Below, one piece after another: positions 16,643 to 25,521 of a stretch of DNA of 64,000 bases. A program made the translations under genes and the position numbers. The DNA is from Pseudomonas viridiflava (GTDB lineage: Bacteria > Pseudomonadota > Gammaproteobacteria > Pseudomonadales > Pseudomonadaceae), in the NCBI RefSeq assembly GCF_001642795.1, contig NZ_LKEH01000047.1:371162-435161 (forward strand). Direction: 5' to 3'. How positions within the stretch are numbered: the stretch's first letter is position 1; every line of letters begins with the position of its first letter. The notes beneath the pieces are model-generated. The model saw nothing but the letters and a program-made list of their open reading frames with translations. It searched no databases and was not told the origin of the DNA.

Positions 16643-17002
16643 TCAGGCGAGTTCGCTTACGTAGCTGCCCACATCTTTCAGAATGATCTGCAGGGTTTCC
16701 TCGACCTCGTGCAGTTCGCCTGCCGAGGTGCTGTGCAGGATTTCGTAACGCTCATGGCCGTCCAGTTGCTTGCCGTCCGCAGGATCGATTTCCAGCAGCA
16801 GGCGTTCGGCACTGAAGGTCACTTTCAGCGTCGAGACCGTATGTGTCCTGTCGTCGCGAACGGTGATTTCCACTTCGTTTTCATCGGGAAAACGACTCAG
16901 CGAGAACAACTCACCGTTCTCGCTGTGGCAGCAGAGCAGGGCCATGTTGTCGTATTCGTCATCGCAGGGATTGACGATAAGGCTGGCAGTCTTGATGAGC
17001 AT
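16643..17002 (-). CDS. Conserved-looking hypothetical protein, 119 aa
   Basis: The product starts MLIKTASLIVNPCDDEYDNMALLCCHSENGELFSL and is rich in beta-prone, charged sequence (EVEITVRDDRTHTVSTLKVTFS, LEIDPADGKQLDG). It has no signal peptide or membrane helix and two adjacent cysteines (CC at residues 25-26). I do not recognise a family. The internal ATG is chosen because the open frame upstream of it has Arg/Ser-rich noncoding character. It shares a strand with the amidohydrolase and diverges from gdhB. Confidence 0.65.
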   Translation of the reverse strand: MLIKTASLIVNPCDDEYDNMALLCCHSENGELFSLSRFPDENEVEITVRDDRTHTVSTLKVTFSAERLLLEIDPADGKQLDGHERYEILHSTSAGELHEVEETLQIILKDVGSYVSELA

Positions 17003-17384
17003 GGTCGGGTTCCGGTTTTTCGAAAGTGGGCGGGCAGGACGGATTTTGCCAGTCCGCGAGACATTTTGTCGGCCATTAATTGGCACTTTCGTGCCGATTG
17101 ACCGGCTAGGCGATGACCGAATATGTCGCAGCCTCGTAAGTAGTGTCCGGTCCGCTGTCGTTAAGCTGCACCAAAGGCGTGCGCGCACGGAGCTTTCGAG
17201 CTTCATGCTTCTTTTTTAATGACATGCACTGCGACATTCAAATGTGACTACCCTGACACGACAGGCGTTAGTACTTTAGCTTTACACTCGATCAGGTGGT
17301 GTCCATTCAACCGGACGCCGGTACACCCGGATCACAACACCTTCTTCAAGCCTCCCCAATAAAAGCCAAAGCGGAGTACCACAG
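17003..17384. other. Gene-free divergent region upstream of gdhB
   Basis: This 382-bp region separates the 119-aa gene (minus strand) from gdhB (plus strand) and must hold both promoters. I see a small hairpin around GGCACTTTCGTGCC (17083-17096) and the gdhB ribosome site GCGGAG 8 nt before its ATG, but no confident -35/-10 pair or operator. Confidence 0.4.
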
Positions 17385-20300
17385 ATGGCGTTCTTCACCG
17401 CAGCCAGCAAGTCCGATTTCCAGCATCAACTGCAATCGGCACTGGCTCAGCACATCAGCGAGCAGGCACTGCCACAAGTGGCGCTGTTCGCTGAACAGTT
17501 CTTCGGCATCATTTCACTGGATGAACTCACACAGCGTCGACTGTCCGACCTCGCGGGCTGCACACTGTCCGCCTGGCGCCTGCTCGAGCGTTTCGAACAC
17601 GCCCATCCTCAGGTCCGCGTCTACAACCCCGATTACGAGCGTCACGGATGGCAGTCGACTCACAGCGCCGTCGAAGTGCTGCATCATGACCTTCCGTTTC
17701 TCGTCGATTCCGTACGCACCGAGCTGAACCGTCGCGGTTACAGCATCCACACCCTGCAAACCACCGTCCTGAGCGTGCGACGCGGCCCGAATGGCCAGTT
17801 GCTCGAACTGCTGCCAAAAGGCACGACCGGCGACGACGTGTTGCAGGAATCGCTGATGTACCTGGAGATCGACCGCTGCGCCAACGCCAGCGAGTTGAAC
17901 GTGCTGGCCCGCGAGCTGGAGCAGGTGCTCGGCGAAGTCCGCGCCGCTGTCGAAGATTTCGAGCCGATGAAGGCGCGCCTGCGTGACCTGCTTGTCAGCA
18001 TCGACGCCAACGAATCCAACACCGACGTCGAAGAAAAGGCCGAAATCAAGGTTTTCCTTGAATGGCTGGTGGATAACCATTTCACCTTCCTGGGCTATGA
18101 AGAATTCCAGGTCAGCAACGACGCCGATGGTGGGCAACTGATCTACGACGAATCCTCGTTCCTGGGCCTGACCAAGCTGCTGCGTCCGGGCCTGAGCCGC
18201 GAAGAACTGCACATCGAAGACTACGCAGTGAAATACCTGCAAGAGCCGATGCTGCTGTCGTTCGCCAAGGCTGCCGTGCCAAGCCGCGTGCATCGTCCGG
18301 CCTATCCTGACTTCGTCTCGATCCGTCAGATCGACGCGTCGGGCAAGGTCATCAAGGAATGCCGTTTCATGGGCCTCTACACCTCGTCGGTGTACGGCGA
18401 GAGTGTCAGGCAGATTCCTTATATCCGTCGCAAGGTCGCGGAAGTCGAGCGTCGTTCCGGTTTCGATGCCAAGGCGCACCTGGGCAAGGAACTGGCGCAG
18501 GTGGTCGAAGTGCTGCCCCGCGACGATCTGTTCCAGACGCCGGTGGACGAACTGTTCAGCACCGTCATGTCCATTGTGCAGATCCAGGAGCGCAACAAGA
18601 TTCGCGTGTTCCTGCGCAAGGACCCGTACGGCCGTTTCTGCTACTGCCTGGCCTACGTGCCGCGTGACGTGTATTCCACCGAAGTAAGGCAGAAGATCCA
18701 GCAGGTGCTGATGGATCGCCTGAAAGCCAGCGATTGCGAATTCTGGACGTTCTTCTCCGAATCCGTGCTGGCCCGCGTGCAGCTGATTCTGCGTGTGGAC
18801 CCGAAGGTCAATCTGGAAATCGACGTCGCCCAGCTGGAAAACGAGGTCATTCAGGCCTGCCGTTCCTGGAAGGACGACTACGCAAGTCTCGTGGTCGAAA
18901 GCTTCGGCGAAGCACACGGCACCAACGTGCTGGCGGACTTCCCGAAAGGCTTCCCGGCAGGCTATCGCGAGCGTTTCGCAGCGCATTCGGCCGTGGTCGA
19001 CATGCAGCATGTGCTGAGCCTCAGCGAAAGCAATCCGTTGGTGATGAGCTTCTACCAGCCACTGGCCGGTGGTCGTCAGCAACTGCACTGCAAGCTGTAC
19101 CACGCCGATACGCCGCTGGCGCTGTCTGACGTACTGCCGATTCTTGAGAACCTCGGCCTGCGTGTGCTGGGTGAATTCCCGTATCGCCTGCACCACGCCA
19201 ACGGTCGCGAATTCTGGATTCACGATTTCGCCTTTACCTACGGCGAAGGCCTGAACCTCGATATTCAGCAGCTCAACGACACGTTGCAGGACGCTTTCGT
19301 GCACATCGTCAGCGGCGACGCCGAGAACGATGCGTTCAACCGTCTGGTGCTGACTGCCGGTCTGCCATGGCGCGACGTGGCGCTGCTGCGTGCCTATGCC
19401 CGCTACCTGAAGCAGATTCGTCTGGGCTTCGACCTGGGCTATATCGCCAGCACGTTGAACAACCACACCGATATCGCCCGTGAACTGACGCGTCTGTTCA
19501 AGACTCGTTTCTATCTGGCGCGCAAACTGGGTTCGGACGATCTGGACGACAAGCAACTGCGTCTGGAACAGGCCATCCTGACCGCGCTGGACGATGTTCA
19601 GGTGCTCAACGAAGACCGCATCCTGCGTCGTTACCTGGACCTGATCAAGGCGACCCTGCGGACCAACTTCTACCAGACCGATGCCAACGGCCAGAACAAG
19701 GGCTACTTCAGCTTCAAGTTCAACCCGCGTCTGATCCCCGAACTGCCGAAGCCGGTGCCCAAGTTCGAGATTTTCGTTTATTCGCCACGCGTCGAAGGCG
19801 TGCACCTGCGTTTCGGCAACGTGGCGCGCGGCGGCCTGCGCTGGTCGGATCGTGAAGAAGACTTCCGTACCGAAGTGCTGGGCCTGGTAAAAGCCCAGCA
19901 GGTGAAAAACTCGGTCATCGTGCCGGTCGGCGCCAAGGGCGGTTTCGTGCCGCGCCGTCTGCCGACCACTGGCAACCGCGACGAAGTCCAGGCTGAGGCA
20001 ATCGCCTGCTACCGCATCTTCATCTCGGGTCTGCTGGACATCACCGACAACCTCAAGGAAGGCGTGCTGGTGCCGCCGGTCAACGTAGTTCGCCACGATG
20101 ACGACGACCCGTACCTGGTCGTTGCGGCGGACAAAGGCACTGCGACCTTCTCCGACATCGCCAACGGCATCGCGATCGACTACGGCTTCTGGCTGGGCGA
20201 CGCGTTCGCGTCCGGCGGTTCGGCCGGTTATGACCACAAGAAGATGGGCATCACTGCCAAGGGCGCCTGGGTTGGCGTGCAGCGTCACTTCCGTGAGCGC

Positions 20301-22241
20301 GATATCAACGTTCAGCAGGACAGCATCAGCGTGATTGGCATCGGCGACATGGCCGGTGACGTGTTCGGTAACGGCCTGTTGATGTCCGACAAGCTGCAAC
20401 TGGTCGCAGCCTTCAACCATCTGCACATCTTCATCGACCCGAATCCGGACCCGGCCACCAGCTTTGTCGAACGTCAGCGTCTGTTCGACCTGCCGCGTTC
20501 GGCCTGGACCGACTACGACACCAGCATCATGTCTGCGGGCGGCGGTATTTTCCCGCGCAGCGCCAAGAGCATCGCCGTCACCGAACAGATGAAGGCACGC
20601 TTTGACATCAAGGCCGACAAGCTGACCCCGACCGAATTGCTGCACGCGCTGCTCAAGGCGCCAGTGGACCTGTTGTGGAACGGCGGCATTGGTACGTACG
20701 TGAAGTCCAGCGAAGAGTCCCACGCGGATGTCGGCGACAAGGCCAACGACGCGCTGCGTGTCGACGGCAACGAGCTGCGCTGCAAGGTGGTGGGCGAGGG
20801 CGGCAACCTGGGCATGACCCAGCTGGGCCGTGTCGAGTTCGGCCTCAATGGCGGCGCGACCAACACCGACTTCATCGACAACGCCGGTGGTGTGGACTGC
20901 TCCGACCACGAAGTGAACATCAAGATCCTGCTCAACGAAGTGGTGCAGGCTGGCGACATGACCGAGAAGCAGCGCAACCAGCTGCTTGAAAGCATGACCG
21001 ACGAAGTCGGCCATCTGGTGCTGGGCAACAACTACAAGCAGACGCAGGCGCTGTCGCTGGCCGCTCGCCGCGCCTACGACCGCATTGCCGAATACAAGCG
21101 TCTGATGAACGACCTGGAAGCCCGTGGCAAGCTGGACCGTGCCATCGAGTTCCTGCCGGCCGAAGACCAGATCGTCGAGCGCGTATCGGCCGGTCATGGC
21201 CTGAGCCGTGCCGAGCTGTCGGTGCTGATCTCCTACAGCAAGATCGACCTCAAGGAAGCGTTGCTGGAATCCCGTGTTCCGGATGACGACTACCTGGCAC
21301 GTGACATGGAAACCGCGTTCCCGCCATCGCTGAGCGCCAAGTTCTCCGTTGCCATGCGCGGTCACCGTCTGAAGCGCGAAATCGTCAGCACCCAGATCGC
21401 CAACGACCTGGTCAACCACATGGGTATCACGTTCGTGCAGCGACTCAAAGAGTCGACCGGCATGAGCGCTGCCAACGTGGCCGGTGCCTACGTGATCGTG
21501 CGTGACATCTTCCACCTCCCGCACTGGTTCCGTCAGATCGAAGCGCTGGACTACAAGGTGTCGGCAGAAATCCAGCTGTCGCTGATGGATGAGCTGATGC
21601 GTCTGGGTCGTCGTGCCACGCGCTGGTTCCTGCGCAGCCGTCGCAACGAACTGGATGCCGGTCGTGACGTGGCACACTTCGGTCCGCACATCGCCGCACT
21701 GGGTCTCAAGCTCGACGAACTGCTGGAAGGTCCGACCCGTGAAGTCTGGCAGGCGCGTTATCAGGCCTATGTCGAAGCCGGTGTGCCCGAGTTGCTGGCG
21801 CGCATGGTGGCGGGCACCACGCACCTGTACACGCTGCTGCCGATCATCGAAGCCTCCGACGTCACCGGGCAGAACGCTGCCGACGTGGCCAAGGTGTACT
21901 TCGCCGTAGGCAGTGCGCTGGACGTGACCTGGTATCTGCAGCAGATCAGCAGCCTGCCGGTGGAAAACAACTGGCAGGCCCTGGCCCGCGAAGCGTTCCG
22001 CGACGACATCGACTGGCAACAGCGGGCGATCACCGTATCGGTCCTGCAGATGCCGGACGGTCCATCGGACGTGGAAGAGCGTCTGGCGCTGTGGCTCGAA
22101 CAGCACGCCCTCATGGTCGAGCGCTGGCGCGCCATGCTGGTCGAACTGCGTGCCGCCAGCGGCACCGACTACGCCATGTACGCCGTCGCCAACCGCGAGT
22201 TGCTGGACCTGGCCATGAGCGGACAAGCCATCACGGTGTGA
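17385..22241 (+). CDS. gdhB: NAD-dependent glutamate dehydrogenase, large (180-kDa) type
   Basis: The 1618-residue enzyme oxidises L-glutamate to 2-oxoglutarate plus ammonia using NAD. It matches the large GdhB/L-GDH180 class of Pseudomonas in length. N-terminal ACT-like regulatory regions fill about the first 700 residues. The catalytic core begins around residue 800 with NVARGGLRWSDREEDFRTEVLGLVKAQQVKNSVIVPVGAKGGFV (substrate-binding Lys cluster). It is followed by the nucleotide-binding part (GIGDMAGDVFGNGLL; VVGEGGNLGMTQLGR) and a long C-terminal helical region. A strong ribosome site and a downstream intrinsic terminator frame it as a single-gene transcript. This type is usually allosterically controlled by amino acids. 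A nearly full-length antisense open frame is a codon-usage artefact. Confidence 0.96.
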   Translation: MAFFTAASKSDFQHQLQSALAQHISEQALPQVALFAEQFFGIISLDELTQRRLSDLAGCTLSAWRLLERFEHAHPQVRVYNPDYERHGWQSTHSAVEVLHHDLPFLVDSVRTELNRRGYSIHTLQTTVLSVRRGPNGQLLELLPKGTTGDDVLQESLMYLEIDRCANASELNVLARELEQVLGEVRAAVEDFEPMKARLRDLLVSIDANESNTDVEEKAEIKVFLEWLVDNHFTFLGYEEFQVSNDADGGQLIYDESSFLGLTKLLRPGLSREELHIEDYAVKYLQEPMLLSFAKAAVPSRVHRPAYPDFVSIRQIDASGKVIKECRFMGLYTSSVYGESVRQIPYIRRKVAEVERRSGFDAKAHLGKELAQVVEVLPRDDLFQTPVDELFSTVMSIVQIQERNKIRVFLRKDPYGRFCYCLAYVPRDVYSTEVRQKIQQVLMDRLKASDCEFWTFFSESVLARVQLILRVDPKVNLEIDVAQLENEVIQACRSWKDDYASLVVESFGEAHGTNVLADFPKGFPAGYRERFAAHSAVVDMQHVLSLSESNPLVMSFYQPLAGGRQQLHCKLYHADTPLALSDVLPILENLGLRVLGEFPYRLHHANGREFWIHDFAFTYGEGLNLDIQQLNDTLQDAFVHIVSGDAENDAFNRLVLTAGLPWRDVALLRAYARYLKQIRLGFDLGYIASTLNNHTDIARELTRLFKTRFYLARKLGSDDLDDKQLRLEQAILTALDDVQVLNEDRILRRYLDLIKATLRTNFYQTDANGQNKGYFSFKFNPRLIPELPKPVPKFEIFVYSPRVEGVHLRFGNVARGGLRWSDREEDFRTEVLGLVKAQQVKNSVIVPVGAKGGFVPRRLPTTGNRDEVQAEAIACYRIFISGLLDITDNLKEGVLVPPVNVVRHDDDDPYLVVAADKGTATFSDIANGIAIDYGFWLGDAFASGGSAGYDHKKMGITAKGAWVGVQRHFRERDINVQQDSISVIGIGDMAGDVFGNGLLMSDKLQLVAAFNHLHIFIDPNPDPATSFVERQRLFDLPRSAWTDYDTSIMSAGGGIFPRSAKSIAVTEQMKARFDIKADKLTPTELLHALLKAPVDLLWNGGIGTYVKSSEESHADVGDKANDALRVDGNELRCKVVGEGGNLGMTQLGRVEFGLNGGATNTDFIDNAGGVDCSDHEVNIKILLNEVVQAGDMTEKQRNQLLESMTDEVGHLVLGNNYKQTQALSLAARRAYDRIAEYKRLMNDLEARGKLDRAIEFLPAEDQIVERVSAGHGLSRAELSVLISYSKIDLKEALLESRVPDDDYLARDMETAFPPSLSAKFSVAMRGHRLKREIVSTQIANDLVNHMGITFVQRLKESTGMSAANVAGAYVIVRDIFHLPHWFRQIEALDYKVSAEIQLSLMDELMRLGRRATRWFLRSRRNELDAGRDVAHFGPHIAALGLKLDELLEGPTREVWQARYQAYVEAGVPELLARMVAGTTHLYTLLPIIEASDVTGQNAADVAKVYFAVGSALDVTWYLQQISSLPVENNWQALAREAFRDDIDWQQRAITVSVLQMPDGPSDVEERLALWLEQHALMVERWRAMLVELRAASGTDYAMYAVANRELLDLAMSGQAITV

Positions 22242-22267
22242 TGGCTTGATCGGCCTGTAAGCAGACT

Positions 22268-22302
22268 AAAAACCCCGCATCGAGAGATGTGGGGTTTTTT
22301 TT
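22268..22302 (+). terminator. Rho-independent terminator of gdhB
   Basis: CCCCGCATC / GATGTGGGG stem with GAGA loop, preceded by A5 and followed by T8, 26 bp after the gdhB stop. Confidence 0.85.
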
Positions 22303-22392
22303 GCTTTGGAGGTACGTTGCTCATTACGGGTCTGAGCATTTACACGAACAGCGGGGTCAATACCCCATCATCCATTTCACGGGAGAGTAAAC

Positions 22393-22938
22393 ATGCAGGC
22401 AGACGCACTCACATGGGGCCACGGCCCTCGCATTCTGGAAGTGTTCCTTGAGCCCACGTGCCCGTTCTCGGTCAAGGCTTTTCGCAAGCTCGACAAGCTG
22501 CTCGAACAGGCTGGCGAAGATCGCCTCACGATCAAAATTCGTCTCCAGTCCCAGCCGTGGCACATGTTTTCCGGCGTCATCGTGCGCTGCATCCTGGCCG
22601 CTTCGACCTTTGAAGGCGGCAGGAATACGGCCAAGGCCGTGATGGCAGCCGTTGCTGCGCATCGCGCCGAATTCGAATTCGAGCACCACGCCAGCGGGCC
22701 TAATCTGGACGCCACGCCGAACGACATCATTGCCCGCCTGGAAGGCTACAGCGGCGTCCAGCTGGCCGAAGTGTTCGCACAGCCCGAGCTTGAGCACATC
22801 ATCAAATGGCACTGCAAATACGCCCGGCAGAATGGCATTCATGTGTCTCCGACCTTTATGGTCGACGGTCTGGTGCAGCCTGCCATGAGCAGTGGCGATG
22901 CGATGGAACAGTGGCTTTCGCAGCTTCAGCTCGATTGA
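22393..22938 (+). CDS. Thioredoxin-fold (DsbA-like) protein with single active-site Cys
   Basis: The 181-residue protein has a DsbA/2-hydroxychromene-isomerase-like fold: LEVFLEPTCPFSVKAFRKL near residues 16-34, a helical insertion in the middle and a C-terminal ...GIHVSPTFMVDGLV, where SPTF supplies the cis-proline. The active-site motif is CPFS rather than CxxC, so only one redox cysteine is present. There is no signal peptide, so it is cytosolic. A monothiol, glutathione-linked role or non-redox role is inferred. Its last 13 bp overlap tail to tail with the EamA transporter gene on the other strand. Confidence 0.7.
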   Translation: MQADALTWGHGPRILEVFLEPTCPFSVKAFRKLDKLLEQAGEDRLTIKIRLQSQPWHMFSGVIVRCILAASTFEGGRNTAKAVMAAVAAHRAEFEFEHHASGPNLDATPNDIIARLEGYSGVQLAEVFAQPELEHIIKWHCKYARQNGIHVSPTFMVDGLVQPAMSSGDAMEQWLSQLQLD

Positions 22939-23852
22939 GGGGCGCTTCGTCGGGGTTTATTGGAAAATCTCCTGGCCCCGGCGACGCAACCGATCACTGC
23001 AACCGTGACACCCAGCATGCCCAGGCTGACAGGTTCATCGAGCAATAGGGCGGCCAACGCCAGGCCGAAGAACGGTTGCAGCAGTTGAAGTTGGCCGATC
23101 GCGGCAATGCCGCCCTGTGCCAGCCCTCGATACCAGAACACGAAGCCGATCAGCATGCTGAAAACCGAGACGTAGAACAGGCTGCTCCAGGCCCCGACAG
23201 CTATTCCTGACAGTGAAGAGGGCGCGCTGATCAACGCCAGTGGCAACATCACGGGAAGGGCGATGACCAGTGCCCAACAAATGACCTGCCAGCCGCCCAA
23301 GTCTCTCGACAGTCTGGCGCCTTCTGCATAACCCAGCCCGCAGACGATAATAGCCAGCAGCATCAGGCCGTCTCCTGTTGCTGATGTGCTGATGTCTTGA
23401 GACAGCGCAAATCCCACCACCATGGCACTGCCCAGAATCGAGAACAGCCAGAACGCACGACCGGGGCGTTCACCGCCGCGCAGCACGCCGAAGACGGCTG
23501 TCGCCAATGGCAACAGACCAATGAAGACGATGGAGTGCGCCGAGGTGACGTGCTTCAGCGCCAACGCGGTCAGCAACGGAAAGCCCAGCACCACGCCTGT
23601 GGCGACGATGCACAGCGAAAACAGCTGATGCTTTGCCGGGCGTTTTTCCCTGAGTGCCACGAGCATGCCGATTGCCAGCGTTGCGGCAATGGTGGCGCGG
23701 GCAAAGGTCAGGAACAGCGGGTCGAATTCCATGACGGCAACCCGTGTGGCAGGTAACGAGCCGCTGAAGATCAACACACCGATCAGGCCGTTCAGCCATC
23801 CGCTGCCTTTTGTATGAGCGTTCTTATGGAGTGGGTTCAAAGCCTGTTCCAT
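22926..23852 (-). CDS. EamA-family (DMT) transporter
   Basis: The 308-residue membrane protein has about ten hydrophobic helices arranged as two EamA repeats. Typical motifs are PLFLTFARATIAATLAIGMLVALREK in the first half and QLQLLQPFFGLALAALLLDEPVSLGMLGVTVAVIGCV in the second. Members export metabolites or amino acids across the inner membrane. The gene is divergent from a MocR-type regulator, with a 78-bp shared promoter region, the usual arrangement for a dedicated regulator and exporter pair. The substrate is unknown. Confidence 0.88.
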   Translation of the reverse strand: MEQALNPLHKNAHTKGSGWLNGLIGVLIFSGSLPATRVAVMEFDPLFLTFARATIAATLAIGMLVALREKRPAKHQLFSLCIVATGVVLGFPLLTALALKHVTSAHSIVFIGLLPLATAVFGVLRGGERPGRAFWLFSILGSAMVVGFALSQDISTSATGDGLMLLAIIVCGLGYAEGARLSRDLGGWQVICWALVIALPVMLPLALISAPSSLSGIAVGAWSSLFYVSVFSMLIGFVFWYRGLAQGGIAAIGQLQLLQPFFGLALAALLLDEPVSLGMLGVTVAVIGCVAGARRFSNKPRRSAPQSS

Positions 23853-23930
23853 GGGTTTTTCTCACGGCTGTTCAATCGGTGGGGATTGAGTCATCGTAGG
23901 GCTGCAATTCAATACAATCAAAAAATCGTC
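23853..23930. promoter_or_regulatory. Divergent promoter region with CAAT triplet repeat, candidate MocR operator
   Basis: The 78-bp gap between the transporter and its likely regulator contains three CAAT units at exact 5-bp spacing (23905, 23910, 23915; ATTG on the minus strand). A further ATTG/CAAT pair occurs around 23870-23890. MocR regulators commonly bind short direct repeats of this kind. The assignment is inferred. Confidence 0.4.
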
Positions 23931-25277
23931 ATGGATACATTTACGATGGCTGTCGCGCGTTACAAATCGGTAGTGGATCAGCTGGCAGCGGATATTCGTG
24001 GCGGAAAACTGCTGCCGGGCACGCGTCTGCCTACCCATCGCCAGTTGGCGGCAGACCATGGGTTGGCGTTGGCGACAGCCACGCGGGTTTATGCCGAGCT
24101 CGAAGCAATGGGGTTGGTCAGCGGTGAGGTCGGGCGTGGCACCTTCGTACGCGAAACTACGCTTTCACCGGGGCTTGGCATTGATCAGAAGGCCTTGGCC
24201 ATCGGCATGATCGACTTCAATTTCAATTATCCGTCACTGCCCGGTCAGGCCGAGCTGTTGCGCATGGCATTACGGCAACTGGCTTTGTCAGGTGATCTGG
24301 ATTCGTTGTTGCGTTATCAGCCCCATGCCGGACGTACGCATGAACGTGCCGCGGTTGCGCGACATCTGAGCGTACGGGGGCTGACGGTAGAACCTGAGCA
24401 GATACTGATCGTCAACGGCGCGCAACAGGGGCTCGCAGTTGCGTTGATGGCTATGCTCAAACCGGGTGATGTAATCGCTGCCGATGCGCTCACTTACTCC
24501 GGATTCAAGGTGCTGGCGCAGGCGCTGCATCTGGAGGTGGTGCCGACTCCTGCGGGGGCTGAAGGGCCTGATCTGGAGGCATTGGAGTATTTGTGTCGGA
24601 GTCGGCGGATAAAAGCACTGTACATGATGCCGACGCTGCACAATCCGCTCGGCTGGGTGATGAGTCTCGAGGTACGTGAACAGTTGGTGGTCTTGGCGAG
24701 AAAACACGACCTGCTGATCGTTGAAGACGCGGCGTATGCGTTCCTGGCTGACAACCCTCCAGTACCGCTGGCACAGCTTGCTCCAGAGCGGACGGTCTAT
24801 GTGTCGGGGCTTTCCAAGAGCGTCGCTACCGGGTTGCGCGTAGGGTTCGTCGCCGCGCCTCTCGACAAGGTGTCCGCGATGGAGCGAACCATTCGTGCGA
24901 CCACCTGGAACACGCCAGGCGTGCTGACAGCCATTGCGACCGGCTGGCTTGAAGATGGCACCGTCCTGAAGCTCGAGGCAGAGAAACGACTCGATGCCGA
25001 GGCCCGACAAGCAGTGGCTCGCGAGGTGCTTGAAGGCATTGAGTTCGTCGGTCACCCCTCGTCCTATTTTTTATGGCTGCCGTTACCTGAGGATGCCCGC
25101 GCCGACCAGATCGCCTTGGCCTTGTTGCAGGAAAAGGTCGCTGTATCGACCGCCGAGCCTTTCTCGATATCCACCAGCGCGCCGCATGCACTGCGACTGG
25201 CGTTAGGGTCGGTGAGCATGGATGAACTGCGGGACGGGCTGGGTAGGGTGAAGCGGATTATCGAGGTTTATCTGTAG
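23931..25277 (+). CDS. MocR-type GntR regulator with PLP aminotransferase domain
   Basis: The 448-residue protein has an N-terminal GntR winged helix (residues 8-75: YKSVVDQLAADIRGGKLLPGTRLPTHRQLAADHGLALATATRVYAELEAMGLVSGEVGRGTFV) fused to a fold-type I aminotransferase domain. The PLP lysine sits in VYVSGLSKSVATGLRVGFV, and the Asp partner in LLIVEDAAYAFLAD. MocR proteins sense PLP or amino compounds and control neighbouring genes, here presumably the divergent EamA transporter. The ATG chosen fits the family N-terminus; an upstream in-frame codon lies inside the transporter gene's 5' end and is rejected. Confidence 0.88.
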   Translation: MDTFTMAVARYKSVVDQLAADIRGGKLLPGTRLPTHRQLAADHGLALATATRVYAELEAMGLVSGEVGRGTFVRETTLSPGLGIDQKALAIGMIDFNFNYPSLPGQAELLRMALRQLALSGDLDSLLRYQPHAGRTHERAAVARHLSVRGLTVEPEQILIVNGAQQGLAVALMAMLKPGDVIAADALTYSGFKVLAQALHLEVVPTPAGAEGPDLEALEYLCRSRRIKALYMMPTLHNPLGWVMSLEVREQLVVLARKHDLLIVEDAAYAFLADNPPVPLAQLAPERTVYVSGLSKSVATGLRVGFVAAPLDKVSAMERTIRATTWNTPGVLTAIATGWLEDGTVLKLEAEKRLDAEARQAVAREVLEGIEFVGHPSSYFLWLPLPEDARADQIALALLQEKVAVSTAEPFSISTSAPHALRLALGSVSMDELRDGLGRVKRIIEVYL

Positions 25278-25327
25278 CCTTATTATTTTGAGGATTCAGC
25301 AAATTCGTGTTTCGCGTCTGAGTTCCA

Positions 25328-25448
25328 TGTGACGCGGAGAGTCACGGCTGCATGCCCACGCGGAGCGTTGGCACGATCAGTCTTCGACCCCTCACCGATC
25401 GTTCCTCACGCTCCAGCGTGGGAATGCCTCTCTGGACGCTCTGCGTCC
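25328..25448. repeat. Head-to-head pair of dispersed double-hairpin repeats
   Basis: Two full units face each other: a minus-oriented copy at 25328-25380 and a plus-oriented copy at 25396-25448. Each consists of a TGATCGT-type lead, a CCACGC/GCGTGG hairpin and a GACGC/GCGTC hairpin. They lie between convergent genes, next to the acnB terminator. Confidence 0.75.
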
Positions 25449-25473
25449 GCTTTTTCTGCTTTATCGAAGGTAT

Positions 25474-25503
25474 AAAAAAACCCCGCACAAGGCGGGGTTC
25501 TTT
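25474..25503 (-). terminator. Intrinsic terminator of acnB
   Basis: Read on the minus strand: GAACCCCGCCTTGTGCGGGG followed by T7. The CCCCGC/GCGGGG stem is near-symmetric, so it may also stop plus-strand transcripts of the MocR gene. Confidence 0.85.
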
Positions 25504-25521
25504 CAACGCTGTGTTTCGCTA

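Noticed and set aside
17083-17096. TGGCAC near 17085 as a sigma-54 site
   Set aside because: No GC doublet at the required 10-bp spacing; it is part of a small hairpin.
17514-22226. Antisense open frame of about 1570 codons opposite gdhB
   Set aside because: It shares codon boundaries with gdhB; stops would need TTA, CTA or TCA sense codons, which are rare in this GC-rich gene. No family resemblance or ribosome site. Similar shadows lie opposite acnB, lon, ppiD and sbcC.
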